Of a stretch of DNA of 11,506 nt, positions 1 through 7,392 are shown piece by piece. A program made the position numbers and the translations under genes. Positions within the stretch are counted from its first letter, which is position 1; each line of letters opens with the position of its first letter. Under the pieces are notes generated by a model. That model ran no database searches and was not told where the DNA came from. It saw only the letters and a program-made list of their open reading frames with translations. The stretch is taken from positions 1 through 11,506 of the forward strand of contig JAEXLY010000080.1 of NCBI GenBank assembly GCA_023444765.1. The letters are read 5' to 3'. Source of the stretch: Pseudomonadota bacterium. Lineage in GTDB: Bacteria > Pseudomonadota > Gammaproteobacteria > Xanthomonadales > Xanthomonadaceae.

Positions 1-272
1 GCGGGGGAGGAAGGGCGACGCGGCGGTGCGTGGGAGGGAGCGGAATGCGGTGGCGGTGCCAGTGACGGTGCGCTCACCGTGGCAGTGCGGTCACGGCCAC
101 GATGGGGGCGACGGTTGCGATGGGGAAACGCTGCGACGGTCACTCCTCCCTCCGCGCAGCGGGGGGAGGCTGGGAGGGGGGCGGATCAGGTCGCCGCGCA
201 ACCAGGCCCGCCCCCGTCCGGTCGGGAACGTTGCCGACGACCGTACCGCCAAGCGCGATCATCACCCTCCGG
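1..272. other. Gene-free GC-rich flank downstream of the operon
   Basis: I see no supportable gene here. The open frames crossing it translate to Arg/Pro/Ser-rich protein with no recognisable domain, and they continue antisense into the SDR gene. The first 130 bases are dominated by short GCGGTG-type runs. The stretch contains an interrupted dyad at 57-84 and a strong GC hairpin at 145-169 followed by a G-rich tail. It is the 3' flank of the minus-strand operon. Whether the operon ends here or continues beyond the window cannot be seen. Confidence 0.6.
145..181. repeat. GC-rich hairpin with G-rich tail (intergenic repeat or terminator-like)
   Basis: Positions 145-155 pair with 159-169 over 11 base pairs, with one T-G wobble (151:163) and a three-base loop. 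A tail follows at 171-181 reading TGGGAGGGGGG. The pattern of a CCTCCC/GGGAGG stem ending in a TGGG-plus-G-run resembles the hairpin elements scattered between genes in xanthomonad and related genomes; that family link is from memory. It lies about 104 bases past the last stop codon of the minus-strand operon, where a transcription end would be expected. There is no T-tract on either strand, and on the minus strand the wobble becomes an A-C mismatch. A canonical intrinsic terminator is therefore not shown. Confidence 0.4.
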
Positions 273-1058
273 TCAGTACATCCGCGTCGCGCTGCCGCCA
301 TCGACGCAGAGCACAGCGCCGTTCACATAGCTGGCCTCGTCCGAACACAGCCAGACGATCGCTCTCGCCGCTTCCTCCGCCTCGCCCAGCCGCTGCATCG
401 CGCAATGGCGCGCCACCATCCGACCGTAATGCTCGGCGCCGCCGGGTCGCTCCGGATCGACCATCTCCGAGCGCGTGAAGCCGGGTGCCACCGCGTTGAT
501 GCGCAGGTTCATCTGTCCGTAGTCCGTGGCTGCGGAGCGGCTCAGGCCGATCACGCCGTGCTTGCTGGCCGCATAAGGCCCATGCCCGACGTCGCTGGGC
601 TCGAGCCCGTAGATCGAGGCCACGTTGACGATCGCGCCGCCGCCCCCGGCCAGCATCGCCGGGATCTCGTGCTTCATGCACAGCCACACGCCCCGGAGGT
701 TCACGTCCATCACCGCATCCCATTGCGCCTCGTCCACGTCGGCGAGCGGCGTGCGCATGGGACCGGCGATACCGGCGTTGTTGACCGCGCAGTCAAGCCG
801 GCCGAAACGCTCCAGCGCGGCGGCGACCATGGCGCGCACGTCGTCGGCCCGCGCCACGTCGGCGCGGACCGGCAGCGCGGCCCCGCCCTGGTCCGCGATC
901 CGCTGCGCGAGCGCCGCGCAACGCTCCGCGCGGCGCGCGGCCAGCACCACGCCGGCACCCTGGCGCGCGAACTCCAGCGCCGTGGCCTCGCCGAGGCCCG
1001 AGCTGGCCCCCGTCACCAGCGCGACCTTGCCCGCGAACGGGCCATTCCCGGATCTCAT
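273..1058 (-). CDS. SDR-family NAD(P)-dependent oxidoreductase (last gene of operon)
   Basis: This is a classical short-chain dehydrogenase/reductase of 261 residues, the usual family length, and cytoplasmic. The cofactor loop TGASSGLG is at residues 16-23 and NNAG at 93-96. The catalytic tetrad is Asn120, Ser148, Tyr162 and Lys166 with normal spacing, followed by the NAVAPGF motif near 188-194 and a C-terminal VDGGSA. After the second beta strand the sequence is LAARR rather than an acidic residue, which suggests NADP(H). The substrate cannot be read from sequence. In this operon it could oxidise the alcohol freed by the esterase, or a hydroxyl intermediate (inference). A GTG at 1067 is also in frame, but the ATG at 1058 is preferred because GGAG lies 8 bases upstream of it. 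It starts 57 bases after the preceding SDR gene and is the last gene of the run visible here. Confidence 0.93.
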   Translation of the reverse strand: MRSGNGPFAGKVALVTGASSGLGEATALEFARQGAGVVLAARRAERCAALAQRIADQGGAALPVRADVARADDVRAMVAAALERFGRLDCAVNNAGIAGPMRTPLADVDEAQWDAVMDVNLRGVWLCMKHEIPAMLAGGGGAIVNVASIYGLEPSDVGHGPYAASKHGVIGLSRSAATDYGQMNLRINAVAPGFTRSEMVDPERPGGAEHYGRMVARHCAMQRLGEAEEAARAIVWLCSDEASYVNGAVLCVDGGSATRMY

Positions 1059-1066
1059 GGCAATCA

Positions 1067-1070
1067 CTCC
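1067..1070 (-). promoter_or_regulatory. Shine-Dalgarno site deciding the start of the last SDR
   Basis: GGAG on the minus strand lies 8 bases upstream of the ATG at 1058. The alternative GTG start at 1067-1065 overlaps this site and so could not use it. That supports the shorter, 261-residue protein. Confidence 0.6.
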
Positions 1071-1115
1071 GATGCGGATGCGGACACTCCGCCGTGCGCG
1101 GAGCCGGTAGCGGCC

Positions 1116-2003
1116 TCAGGCGGGCTCGGCCTGCGCCTGAGCCTGAGCGCTCGCCACCTCGCGCTCGGCCTGGACGAATCCGTAGCCTGGCACCAGTTGC
1201 CCTTCGGGATCGGACACCGCCTCCCAGGCCCGCACCAGGCGCTCGCCCGCATCGGCCCCGCCGCCCAGGTGGCGCCCCTGCGTCAGGGTCACGTAGGCCC
1301 GCGCGAAGTGGCCCGCGCCGGCGCAGACGATGGCGCGCGTCGGCGCCTCGTCGAGCAGCAGCGGCAGCAGCGCCGGACTCACCAGCGCCGGATCCAGCGC
1401 GCGCAGGCTTTCCTCCGGCAGCACGCCGGCGGTCATGCCCGTGGCGGCGGTGGGGGCGAGGCAGTTGACGCGGATGTCGTTCTTCGCGCCCTCGATCGCA
1501 AGGGTCTGCATCAGCCCGACCAGCGCCATCTTCGCCGCGCCGTAATTGGCCTGGCCGAAGTTGCCCCACAGGCCGGAGGACGAGGTGGTCATCACGATGC
1601 GGCCACGCCCCTGCGCGCGCATCGGTTCCCAGACCGCCCTGCAGCAGATCGCGGCGCCCATCACGTGCACATCGAGCACCTCGCGGAACTCGTCCATGCC
1701 CATCTTCGCGAAGCTCCGGTCGCGCAGGATGCCGGCATTGTTCACCAGGATGTCGACACGCCCCCAGGCCTCCAGCGCGCGCGCGACCATCGCGGCGACC
1801 GCCGCCTGATCGCAGACCGACCCCGCGCAGGCGATGGCCTCCGCACCGGCCGCGCGGATCTCGGCGGCGACCGTGGAAGCCCGGGCCTCGTCCATGTCGT
1901 TGACGACCACCCGCGCGCCCTTGCGCGCGAGGTACAGCGCGTGCTCGCGCCCCAGCCCGCCCCCGGCCCCGGTGATGATCGCGATACGTCCCTCAAGCGG
2001 CAT
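1116..2003 (-). CDS. MFE-2-like SDR, probable (3R)-hydroxyacyl-CoA dehydrogenase
   Basis: A 295-residue SDR whose closest family resemblance is the dehydrogenase unit of peroxisomal multifunctional enzyme type 2 (D-bifunctional protein, HSD17B4). TGAGGGLG is at residues 11-18, and Asp36 after the second strand indicates NAD(H). NNAGILRDRSFAKM begins at 88, and catalytic Ser141, Tyr154 and Lys158 sit in the characteristic block SSSGLWGNFGQANYGAAK. His113 occupies the position of the usual SDR asparagine, as it does in the human protein I recall. The C-terminal 60 residues extend past a normal SDR core and resemble the MFE-2 linker (RAWEAVSDPEG), ending in an Ala/Gln-rich tail. No hydratase or sterol-carrier domain follows. 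Probable role: NAD-dependent oxidation of 3-hydroxyacyl-CoA made after the neighbouring ligase has activated the acid. GGAG (2016-2013) lies 9 bases before the ATG. Plain SDR assignment is very secure; the acyl-CoA role is moderate. Confidence 0.92.
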   Translation of the reverse strand: MPLEGRIAIITGAGGGLGREHALYLARKGARVVVNDMDEARASTVAAEIRAAGAEAIACAGSVCDQAAVAAMVARALEAWGRVDILVNNAGILRDRSFAKMGMDEFREVLDVHVMGAAICCRAVWEPMRAQGRGRIVMTTSSSGLWGNFGQANYGAAKMALVGLMQTLAIEGAKNDIRVNCLAPTAATGMTAGVLPEESLRALDPALVSPALLPLLLDEAPTRAIVCAGAGHFARAYVTLTQGRHLGGGADAGERLVRAWEAVSDPEGQLVPGYGFVQAEREVASAQAQAQAEPA

Positions 2004-2054
2004 GCGTCGATACTCCGTCCGGGACAGGCGTGGCGGTCGGAGTGCTGCCCGGTA

Positions 2055-2789
2055 TCAGCGCGCCTGCGCGCCTCCCCGCCGCTTGCAGAGGGAGCGGAAG
2101 CCCGCGGCCATGAACGTGGCCATGCGCGCCTTCACCGCTTCGTAGTCGTCCGAGCGGCACAGTCCGCCAGAAAGCCGGTCGATGCGCCCGGTGCGCGCCA
2201 GGGTCAGCATCAGCGCGCCGGTGACGAAGTGATAGCCCCAGAAGATGTCTTCCTCGGCGCAGTCGGGCATCGCCTGCTTCAGCAGCCCGATCAGGCGCAG
2301 CACCACGGGGTCGAAGTGCTGGTCCATCAGCTCGGCGCCATAGGGCGTGGTCGAGGCCAGCGCGCTGAGCGCCCCGTAGTTCTTCCAGTTCTCCCCACCC
2401 TGCACATACAGGTCCAGGTCGGTGTCCAGGAAGGCATGCAGCGCCCCCTCGAGGGTGGGGCTGCCGTCGCAGCTGGCCTCGTAGTCGTCCAGCGCCTGCA
2501 TGCGCAGCCCGCTGGTCACCGGCGCGCGCCGCGCCATCACCGCGTCGAACAGGGTCTTCTTGTCGGTGAAGTAGTAGTTGAGCAGGGTGTGGTGCACGCC
2601 GACCCGGCTGGCGACGTCCTTGAGCGTGACGCCGTACAGGCCGTGCCTGGAGAACAGCAGCTCGGCCGCGTCCAGGATCTGCTCGGTCATCTCGGCCCGC
2701 TGCTCGGCCTTGGTCGGGCGCTTCGCCTTCGACGCAGCCTTCTTTCCTGCGCCCGGACGACGCGCACGGGATGTCGTCTCTGTGGCCAC
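2055..2789 (-). CDS. TetR/AcrR-family transcriptional regulator
   Basis: A 244-residue DNA-binding regulator. A basic Arg/Lys/Ala-rich tail (1-33) precedes a typical TetR N-terminal domain. Helix 1 is around 34-50 (MTEQILDAAELLFSRHG), and the helix-turn-helix is around 54-75 (VTLKDVASRVGVHHTLLNYYF) followed by TDKKTLFDAV. The remaining ~150 residues form the variable helical ligand-binding and dimer domain, rich in aromatic residues, so the effector cannot be named. The start is GTG at 2789, with GGAGG 4 bases upstream; the next in-frame Met (34) would cut into helix 1. It sits inside the operon, 42 bases after the acyl-CoA ligase and 51 bases before the MFE-2-like SDR. This suggests autoregulation through the palindrome at 9768-9787 at the head of the operon, perhaps with an acyl-CoA or the substrate as effector (inference). 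Confidence 0.93.
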   Translation of the reverse strand: MATETTSRARRPGAGKKAASKAKRPTKAEQRAEMTEQILDAAELLFSRHGLYGVTLKDVASRVGVHHTLLNYYFTDKKTLFDAVMARRAPVTSGLRMQALDDYEASCDGSPTLEGALHAFLDTDLDLYVQGGENWKNYGALSALASTTPYGAELMDQHFDPVVLRLIGLLKQAMPDCAEEDIFWGYHFVTGALMLTLARTGRIDRLSGGLCRSDDYEAVKARMATFMAAGFRSLCKRRGGAQAR

Positions 2790-2831
2790 CCTGCCTCCAA
2801 TGCAAAGCGGCGCGCGGTGTGCGACCGGACC

Positions 2832-4439
2832 TCACGTCCGCGTCTCCACCGGCGTACCGCCGAACTCAGCCCTGAGTCGCATTCTGTCAATTTTCCCGGT
2901 CGCTGCCAAAGGCATGCGCTCGATGCGGATCACCTCGTCCGGCAGCCACCAGGAGGCGACGCGGCCACGTAGCGCCTCCATCAGCGCGTCGTCGCTGGGG
3001 CCGCCATCGTCGCCGCGCGCTTCCAGCAGCAGCACCGGGCGCTCGCCCCACTTCGGGTGCTCGCGCCCGATGACCGCTGCCAGCGAGACGTCCGGCAGGC
3101 TGCCCACGATCTCCTCGATCTCGGCCGGGTTGATCCACTCGCCGCCGGACTTGATCAGGTCCTTGGCGCGACCGGTGATGACCAGGTTGCCCTCGGCGTC
3201 GATGCGCGCCAGGTCGCCGGTATCGAACCAGCCCTGTGCGTCGACCGCGGGACGGGTTTCGCCGAAATAGCGACGCACAACGCTGGCGCCGCGTACGCGA
3301 AGATGGCCTTCACCGGCGCGCTGGTCCGGCAGCGCGACGCCGTCGGCATCGGTGAGCAGGAGGTCCATGCCGATCGCGGGCCGGCCCGACTGGTGTGCCG
3401 CGCGCCCTGCATCGTCGGGCGGGGCGACCGTTCCGGTCGGCGAGAGTTCGGTCATGCCCCAGCTGGTCTGCACGCTCACGCCGAGCCGTCGCTCGATACG
3501 CTGCATCAGGGCGGGCGCGATCGGCGCGCCACCGACGATCACCCGTCGCAGCGAGGGCGTCTGCCCGCCGGTCGCCTCCAGGTGTTCCACCAGCGCCAGC
3601 CAGACGGTGGCCACGCCGATCGCCACGGTGACCGATTCGGCATCGATCAAGGCAGCGAGGCTCGCGCCGTCCAGATGGCGCCCCGGCAGCACCAGGCGCG
3701 CGCCCACGGCCGGCGCGGCGAACGGCACGCCCCAGCCGTTGGCGTGGAACATCGGCACCGCCAGCAGCACGTTTTCGCGCATCGACAGCGCCATGCCGTC
3801 TGCCTGCAAGGTCCGCAGCGTGTGCAGGAACACGCCGCGATGGGTGTAGGTCACGCCCTTGGGCGCGCCGGTGGTGCCGGAGGTGAAGCACAGGCCGCAG
3901 GGCGCGTGTTCGTCGAATTCGCCCCAGGCCACCTCGCCCTGGGCGGCGGCGACCAGCGGTTCGAGCGGCTCGATCCGGACAGGGCCGTCGGCATCGTCAT
4001 CGCCGTCGATCGAGAACACGCGTTGCAGCGTTCCGGCCTGCACGGCAAGCCGGCGCGCCAGCGGCGCAAGGTCCGCCGAGACCACCAGCGCGCGCGCGCG
4101 CGACTGCGACAGCATCGACACCAGGTGCGCCTCTCCCAGGCGCGGGTTGAGCGTGTGGCACACCGCGCCAATGCCCACGAGTGCGAACCAGGTTTCCAGA
4201 TGCGCCTGCGTGTTCCAGGCCAGGGTCGCGACGATGTCGCCCATGCCGACCCCGAGGCCCGACAGCGCGGCCGACAGTCGCCGGCTGCGCGCGTGCAGTC
4301 CGGCGTAGCCGATGCGGTCCACCCGCCCGCCTTCACGTGCGGTCACTACCTCGGCATGCGGATGCCACTTCGCCCCATGCGCCAGGAACCTGTCCAGGGT
4401 CAGCGCATACGGTTGCATCTCGCCGTGGATCACGGACAT
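2832..4439 (-). CDS. AlkK-like fatty acid/carboxylic acid-CoA ligase (AMP-forming)
   Basis: A 535-residue member of the ANL adenylating superfamily, which joins a carboxylic acid to CoA through an acyl-AMP intermediate in the cytoplasm. The ATP-binding P-loop TSGTTGAPKG is at 186-195. MFHANGWG is at 230-237, WGMTELSP at 327-334, GWFDTGDLA at 403-411, the hinge and CoA-binding stretch KSGGEWI at 430-436, and the catalytic lysine is Lys516 in ATGK. The blocks around CHTLNPR and KSGGEWI resemble AlkK, the medium-chain acyl-CoA ligase of Pseudomonas alkane degradation, so a medium-chain or similar hydrophobic acid is likely. The exact chain is unknown. The ATG at 4439 has GGAG 7 bases upstream and overlaps the esterase stop codon by 10 bases, so translation is probably coupled. 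It would activate the acid released by the esterase. All core motifs are intact. An open frame continues far upstream without a start that makes sense. Confidence 0.94.
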   Translation of the reverse strand: MSVIHGEMQPYALTLDRFLAHGAKWHPHAEVVTAREGGRVDRIGYAGLHARSRRLSAALSGLGVGMGDIVATLAWNTQAHLETWFALVGIGAVCHTLNPRLGEAHLVSMLSQSRARALVVSADLAPLARRLAVQAGTLQRVFSIDGDDDADGPVRIEPLEPLVAAAQGEVAWGEFDEHAPCGLCFTSGTTGAPKGVTYTHRGVFLHTLRTLQADGMALSMRENVLLAVPMFHANGWGVPFAAPAVGARLVLPGRHLDGASLAALIDAESVTVAIGVATVWLALVEHLEATGGQTPSLRRVIVGGAPIAPALMQRIERRLGVSVQTSWGMTELSPTGTVAPPDDAGRAAHQSGRPAIGMDLLLTDADGVALPDQRAGEGHLRVRGASVVRRYFGETRPAVDAQGWFDTGDLARIDAEGNLVITGRAKDLIKSGGEWINPAEIEEIVGSLPDVSLAAVIGREHPKWGERPVLLLEARGDDGGPSDDALMEALRGRVASWWLPDEVIRIERMPLAATGKIDRMRLRAEFGGTPVETRT

Positions 4440-6070
4440 CCGGCCACTCCATCCGGAAGCGGTGGCGCGATGATGCCGACGTTCCAGTGCCAGGGCTGGC
4501 CGCCGTGCGCACGACGGCGGCAGACCACGGTCTCCACCAGCTCGAACATGCCCGGCATCAGGCGTTCGGCGGGCTGCGGCGCGCCGTCGAACGCCATGTA
4601 GGCGCGCGCGTCGCCATAGGCTGGCCAGGCCGGGGCATCCGCGGCCACCGGCGTGCCGTCGCGCGCGAACGAGGTCCAGTAGCCCTGCATCGCGGATGCC
4701 AGGCGGCGCTCGACACCGCTCTCCGGCGGCTTCGGCCAGCCCGGTGGCGTGCCCTCGGCCGTGCCAAGCGCGTAGGGAATCTCGGCGGCGTGGAAGGCGT
4801 GCATTCCGGCTGCATCGGCCGACGGGTAGCCGTGGTCGAAGTAGTACAGGTACGAGGGCTGTCCCAGCGCGGTCTGGCTGCGCACCAGGCGTTCGGCGGT
4901 CCAGCCGTACATGGCATCCCGGGTGGTCGCCAGCATCGCCTCGTCGAGATTCCCCGGCGGATAGCGACGCAGCATCTCGCCCGCCAGTTCCCCGTAGGCG
5001 AAGCGGATCGTCGCCTCGTAGGTGGCCGCGTCGGCAGGCAGCGGCGGAAGCAGGAAACGCAGCGAGCGGATCTCGCCTTCGTTGAAGCCAGCCAGGATCG
5101 GCACCGGCGCCTGCTGCCCGCGATCGAACACGTCCACAAGCTGGGCCGGCAGTATCCGGCCATCGACCACGCCCAGCGGGAAGTAGCCGGCCATCGCCGC
5201 CTGCGCGGTGAGCGCCTGCGGGTCCATCGCGCGCAGGCGAGGCAGGCCGCGGACTTCCAGCTTGCGCGCCAGCTCGAGGCCGGTGGTCTCCGCCGGCGGC
5301 GCACCGTGCGCGGACTCGCGCAGGGCCGGCATGGAGATCATGTAAGCGCTCTGCGCGATGGCGCGGTGGAACAGGCCGTGCGCAGGCGGCGCGGCCAGCA
5401 GGTACATCACGCTCAGCGCGCCGGCCGACTCGCCGGCGATGGTGACGTTGTCCGGGTCCCCGCCGAACGCGGCGATGTTGCGCCGGACCCAGCGCAGCGC
5501 CTCGATCTGGTCGAGCAGGCCGTAGTTGCCGGACACGCCGTCGCCCGATTCCGCGCTCAGGTCCGGATGCGCCAGCCAGCCGAGCACCCCCAGCCGGTAG
5601 TTGATGGTCACCATCACCACGCCCTGCCGGGCCAGCGACCCGCCGTCGTACATCGCCTCGCGGCCGCTGCCGGCCACCAGCGATCCGCCGTGGATCCACA
5701 CGAACACCGGCGCGCCCTGCGCATCGGCCGGAGCCCAGACGTTGAGCGACAGGCAGTCCTCGCTCGTCGGCAGGGCTTCGGCCGGCGAGTAGATGCTGCC
5801 CGGCCTCGGCGGCGGCTGGTGGCAGGCGGGACCGAAACCGGTCGCATCGCGCACGCCATCCCAGCGCGCGGCGGGGACCGGCGGACGCCAGCGCAGCCGG
5901 CCCACCGGCGCCTGCGCATAGGGAATCCCGCGGAATGCGTGCACGCCGTCGAGCGCTTCGCCGCGGAGCGCGCCGGCCGGCGCTTCGATGCGCGGACCGT
6001 CGCCGGCGAAGGCGTGCGCGCCGCACAGCACAGCGGCTGCGAGAAGGGTACGGAACAGCCAACGGATCAT
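4430..6070 (-). CDS. Secreted type B carboxylesterase
   Basis: A 546-residue alpha/beta-hydrolase of the carboxylesterase/cholinesterase family, which hydrolyses carboxylic esters. A Sec signal peptide is visible: Arg3/Arg7, a hydrophobic core at about 8-17 and a small-residue cleavage region near AHAFA (18-22). Cys16 is not in a lipobox. FRGIPYAQAPVGRLRW (46-61) is the family N-terminal signature. The oxyanion loop is HGG at 127-129, the nucleophile is Ser215 in GESAG (213-217), the acid is probably Glu333 in AGFNEGE, and the base is His427 in HAAEIPYALG. Cys83 and Cys106 (EDCLSLN) match the first disulfide of this family, consistent with a periplasmic or extracellular location. Its ATG overlaps the transporter stop as ATGA, with GGAG 7 bases upstream. 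In context it would cleave the ester captured by the outer-membrane receptor. The substrate is unknown, and lactone or aryl-ester activity is equally possible. Confidence 0.95.
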   Translation of the reverse strand: MIRWLFRTLLAAAVLCGAHAFAGDGPRIEAPAGALRGEALDGVHAFRGIPYAQAPVGRLRWRPPVPAARWDGVRDATGFGPACHQPPPRPGSIYSPAEALPTSEDCLSLNVWAPADAQGAPVFVWIHGGSLVAGSGREAMYDGGSLARQGVVMVTINYRLGVLGWLAHPDLSAESGDGVSGNYGLLDQIEALRWVRRNIAAFGGDPDNVTIAGESAGALSVMYLLAAPPAHGLFHRAIAQSAYMISMPALRESAHGAPPAETTGLELARKLEVRGLPRLRAMDPQALTAQAAMAGYFPLGVVDGRILPAQLVDVFDRGQQAPVPILAGFNEGEIRSLRFLLPPLPADAATYEATIRFAYGELAGEMLRRYPPGNLDEAMLATTRDAMYGWTAERLVRSQTALGQPSYLYYFDHGYPSADAAGMHAFHAAEIPYALGTAEGTPPGWPKPPESGVERRLASAMQGYWTSFARDGTPVAADAPAWPAYGDARAYMAFDGAPQPAERLMPGMFELVETVVCRRRAHGGQPWHWNVGIIAPPLPDGVAGCP

Positions 6071-7392
6071 GGGCGGGCTCCATGCGCGAGCGGGTGGCGG
6101 ATGCTGCGCGCGAGCAGCAGGAACAGGCCGATCGCCAGCAGGTAGAACGGAACCAGGGTGTAGAACGCCATCTGCAGCGAGTTGTCCGGATGGGTCGCGC
6201 GGAAGAAGTCGCTGGCCATGCCCAGGTAGGTCGGGCCGAATCCGAGCCCGATCAGGTTCATCACCAGCAGCAGCAGCGCGCCCGACAGCACGCGCTGGTC
6301 CGGCCGCACCTCTTCCTGTACCAGGGTCACCGCCGGCGAGAGGTAGAAGTAGTTCAGGCCGGTGGGCAGGAACAGGAACGCCAGCGCCAGTTCCCAGCGT
6401 CCGGCGGCGACGAAGCCGACGAAGAACGGGATGGCCAGCACCAGGCCCGCTGCCGGCAGATAGGCATACGCGGTCCTGGAGCGGCGCGCCAGCCGGTCGA
6501 TCAGGCGCCCCGACAGGAACATGCCCAGCGCGCTGCCGAGGCCGAACACCAGCGCGTACCACACCGCCACCTCCTCCAGGGTCATGCCCTTCTCGCGCAT
6601 CAGCATCAGCACGGTGAAATTGAGCATGGCGTAGGTGACGAACTGGGTCGCGCCGCAGGCCAGCGCCATGTAGCGCAGGACCGGGTTGGCGAAGAAGCCG
6701 CGGCAGGTTTCCGAGAAGCCCGGCGAGGTCGCAGGCGTCCCCGCAGCCGATAGCTGCGCGGGCGCGGCGTCGAGCCCGCCCTTGCGCGGCTCGCGGATGA
6801 AGCACCACACCCCGGCCGCGGTGACCACGCCCACCACGCCCACCCAGATGAAGGCCATGCGCCACGAGTACGCCGCCGCCACCGAGGCGCCGAAGGCCAC
6901 GCCCAGCGCCGCGCCGATCGGCGGACCGAGGTTGAACAGTCCCAGTGCGGTGCCGCGCGTACCTGGCGGGAAGTAGTCCGAGATGATCGCGTACGAGGGC
7001 GGTACCCCGCCGGCCTCGCCGATGCCCACGGTCATGCGTGCCAGCGCCAGCTGCGGATAGCTCGAGGCCATGCCGCAGGCGGCGGTGGCCGCGCTCCACA
7101 GCCCGCAGGAAAAGGCGAGCACCCTCACACGGTTGGTGCGGTCGGCCAGCCAGCCGACCGGGATCGCGAGGATGCAGTAGAACATCGCGAAGTACAGTCC
7201 GCCGATCAGGCCGAGCTGGCTGTCGCTCACGCCCAGCTCGTCCTGGATCGGCTTGGCCAGGATCGACAGCAGCTGCCGGTCGAGGAAGTTGAGCACGTAG
7301 ACGAAGCACAGGACCGCGAGCACGATCCAGGCACGCGCCCCCGGACGCGCGACCTGCGCGCCGGGGATCGTCGCGGCGGACGCGCCGGCCAT
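6067..7392 (-). CDS. MFS transporter, Spinster-like
   Basis: A 441-residue inner-membrane transporter of the major facilitator superfamily with about 12 hydrophobic segments. Residues 22-48 (ending VYVLNFLDRQLLSILAKPIQ) carry the Asn-Phe-x-Asp-Arg signature of the Spinster-like branch, with Asp38/Arg39. Motif A is GWLADRTNRVRV at 80-91. ARMTVGIGEAGGVPP (118-132) supplies the conserved Arg119 and Glu126. A central cytoplasmic loop (REPRKG onward) divides the two halves. This branch commonly accompanies TonB receptors in organic-compound degradation clusters, so import of the intact ester or of a hydrolysis product is likely; export cannot be excluded. The ATG at 7392 shares a base with the receptor stop codon (TGATG). 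No Shine-Dalgarno sequence is visible before it, so its translation probably depends on ribosomes finishing the receptor. An in-frame extension upstream into the receptor gene is a shadow. Confidence 0.93.
   Translation of the reverse strand: MAGASAATIPGAQVARPGARAWIVLAVLCFVYVLNFLDRQLLSILAKPIQDELGVSDSQLGLIGGLYFAMFYCILAIPVGWLADRTNRVRVLAFSCGLWSAATAACGMASSYPQLALARMTVGIGEAGGVPPSYAIISDYFPPGTRGTALGLFNLGPPIGAALGVAFGASVAAAYSWRMAFIWVGVVGVVTAAGVWCFIREPRKGGLDAAPAQLSAAGTPATSPGFSETCRGFFANPVLRYMALACGATQFVTYAMLNFTVLMLMREKGMTLEEVAVWYALVFGLGSALGMFLSGRLIDRLARRSRTAYAYLPAAGLVLAIPFFVGFVAAGRWELALAFLFLPTGLNYFYLSPAVTLVQEEVRPDQRVLSGALLLLVMNLIGLGFGPTYLGMASDFFRATHPDNSLQMAFYTLVPFYLLAIGLFLLLARSIRHPLAHGARP

Noticed and set aside
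161..184. Possible G-quadruplex in the G-rich tail
   Set aside because: Only three separate runs of three or more G are present (161-166, 172-174, 176-181), so a standard four-run motif is not met without splitting a run.
102..2972. A 956-residue plus-strand open frame opposite the SDR and TetR genes
   Set aside because: Its protein is His/Arg/Gly-rich without a recognisable domain and runs antisense to three clear genes. It stays open only because of high-GC third-position bias.
2832..6083. A 1083-residue minus-strand frame suggesting a fused ligase
   Set aside because: Only the C-terminal 535 residues are the ligase. The rest is an out-of-frame Arg-rich reading of the esterase. The ATG at 4439 has a good GGAG.
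4181..6145. A 654-residue plus-strand frame opposite the esterase, plus smaller frames there
   Set aside because: Arg/Gln/His-rich shadow of the esterase gene with no domain, signal or sensible ribosome binding site.
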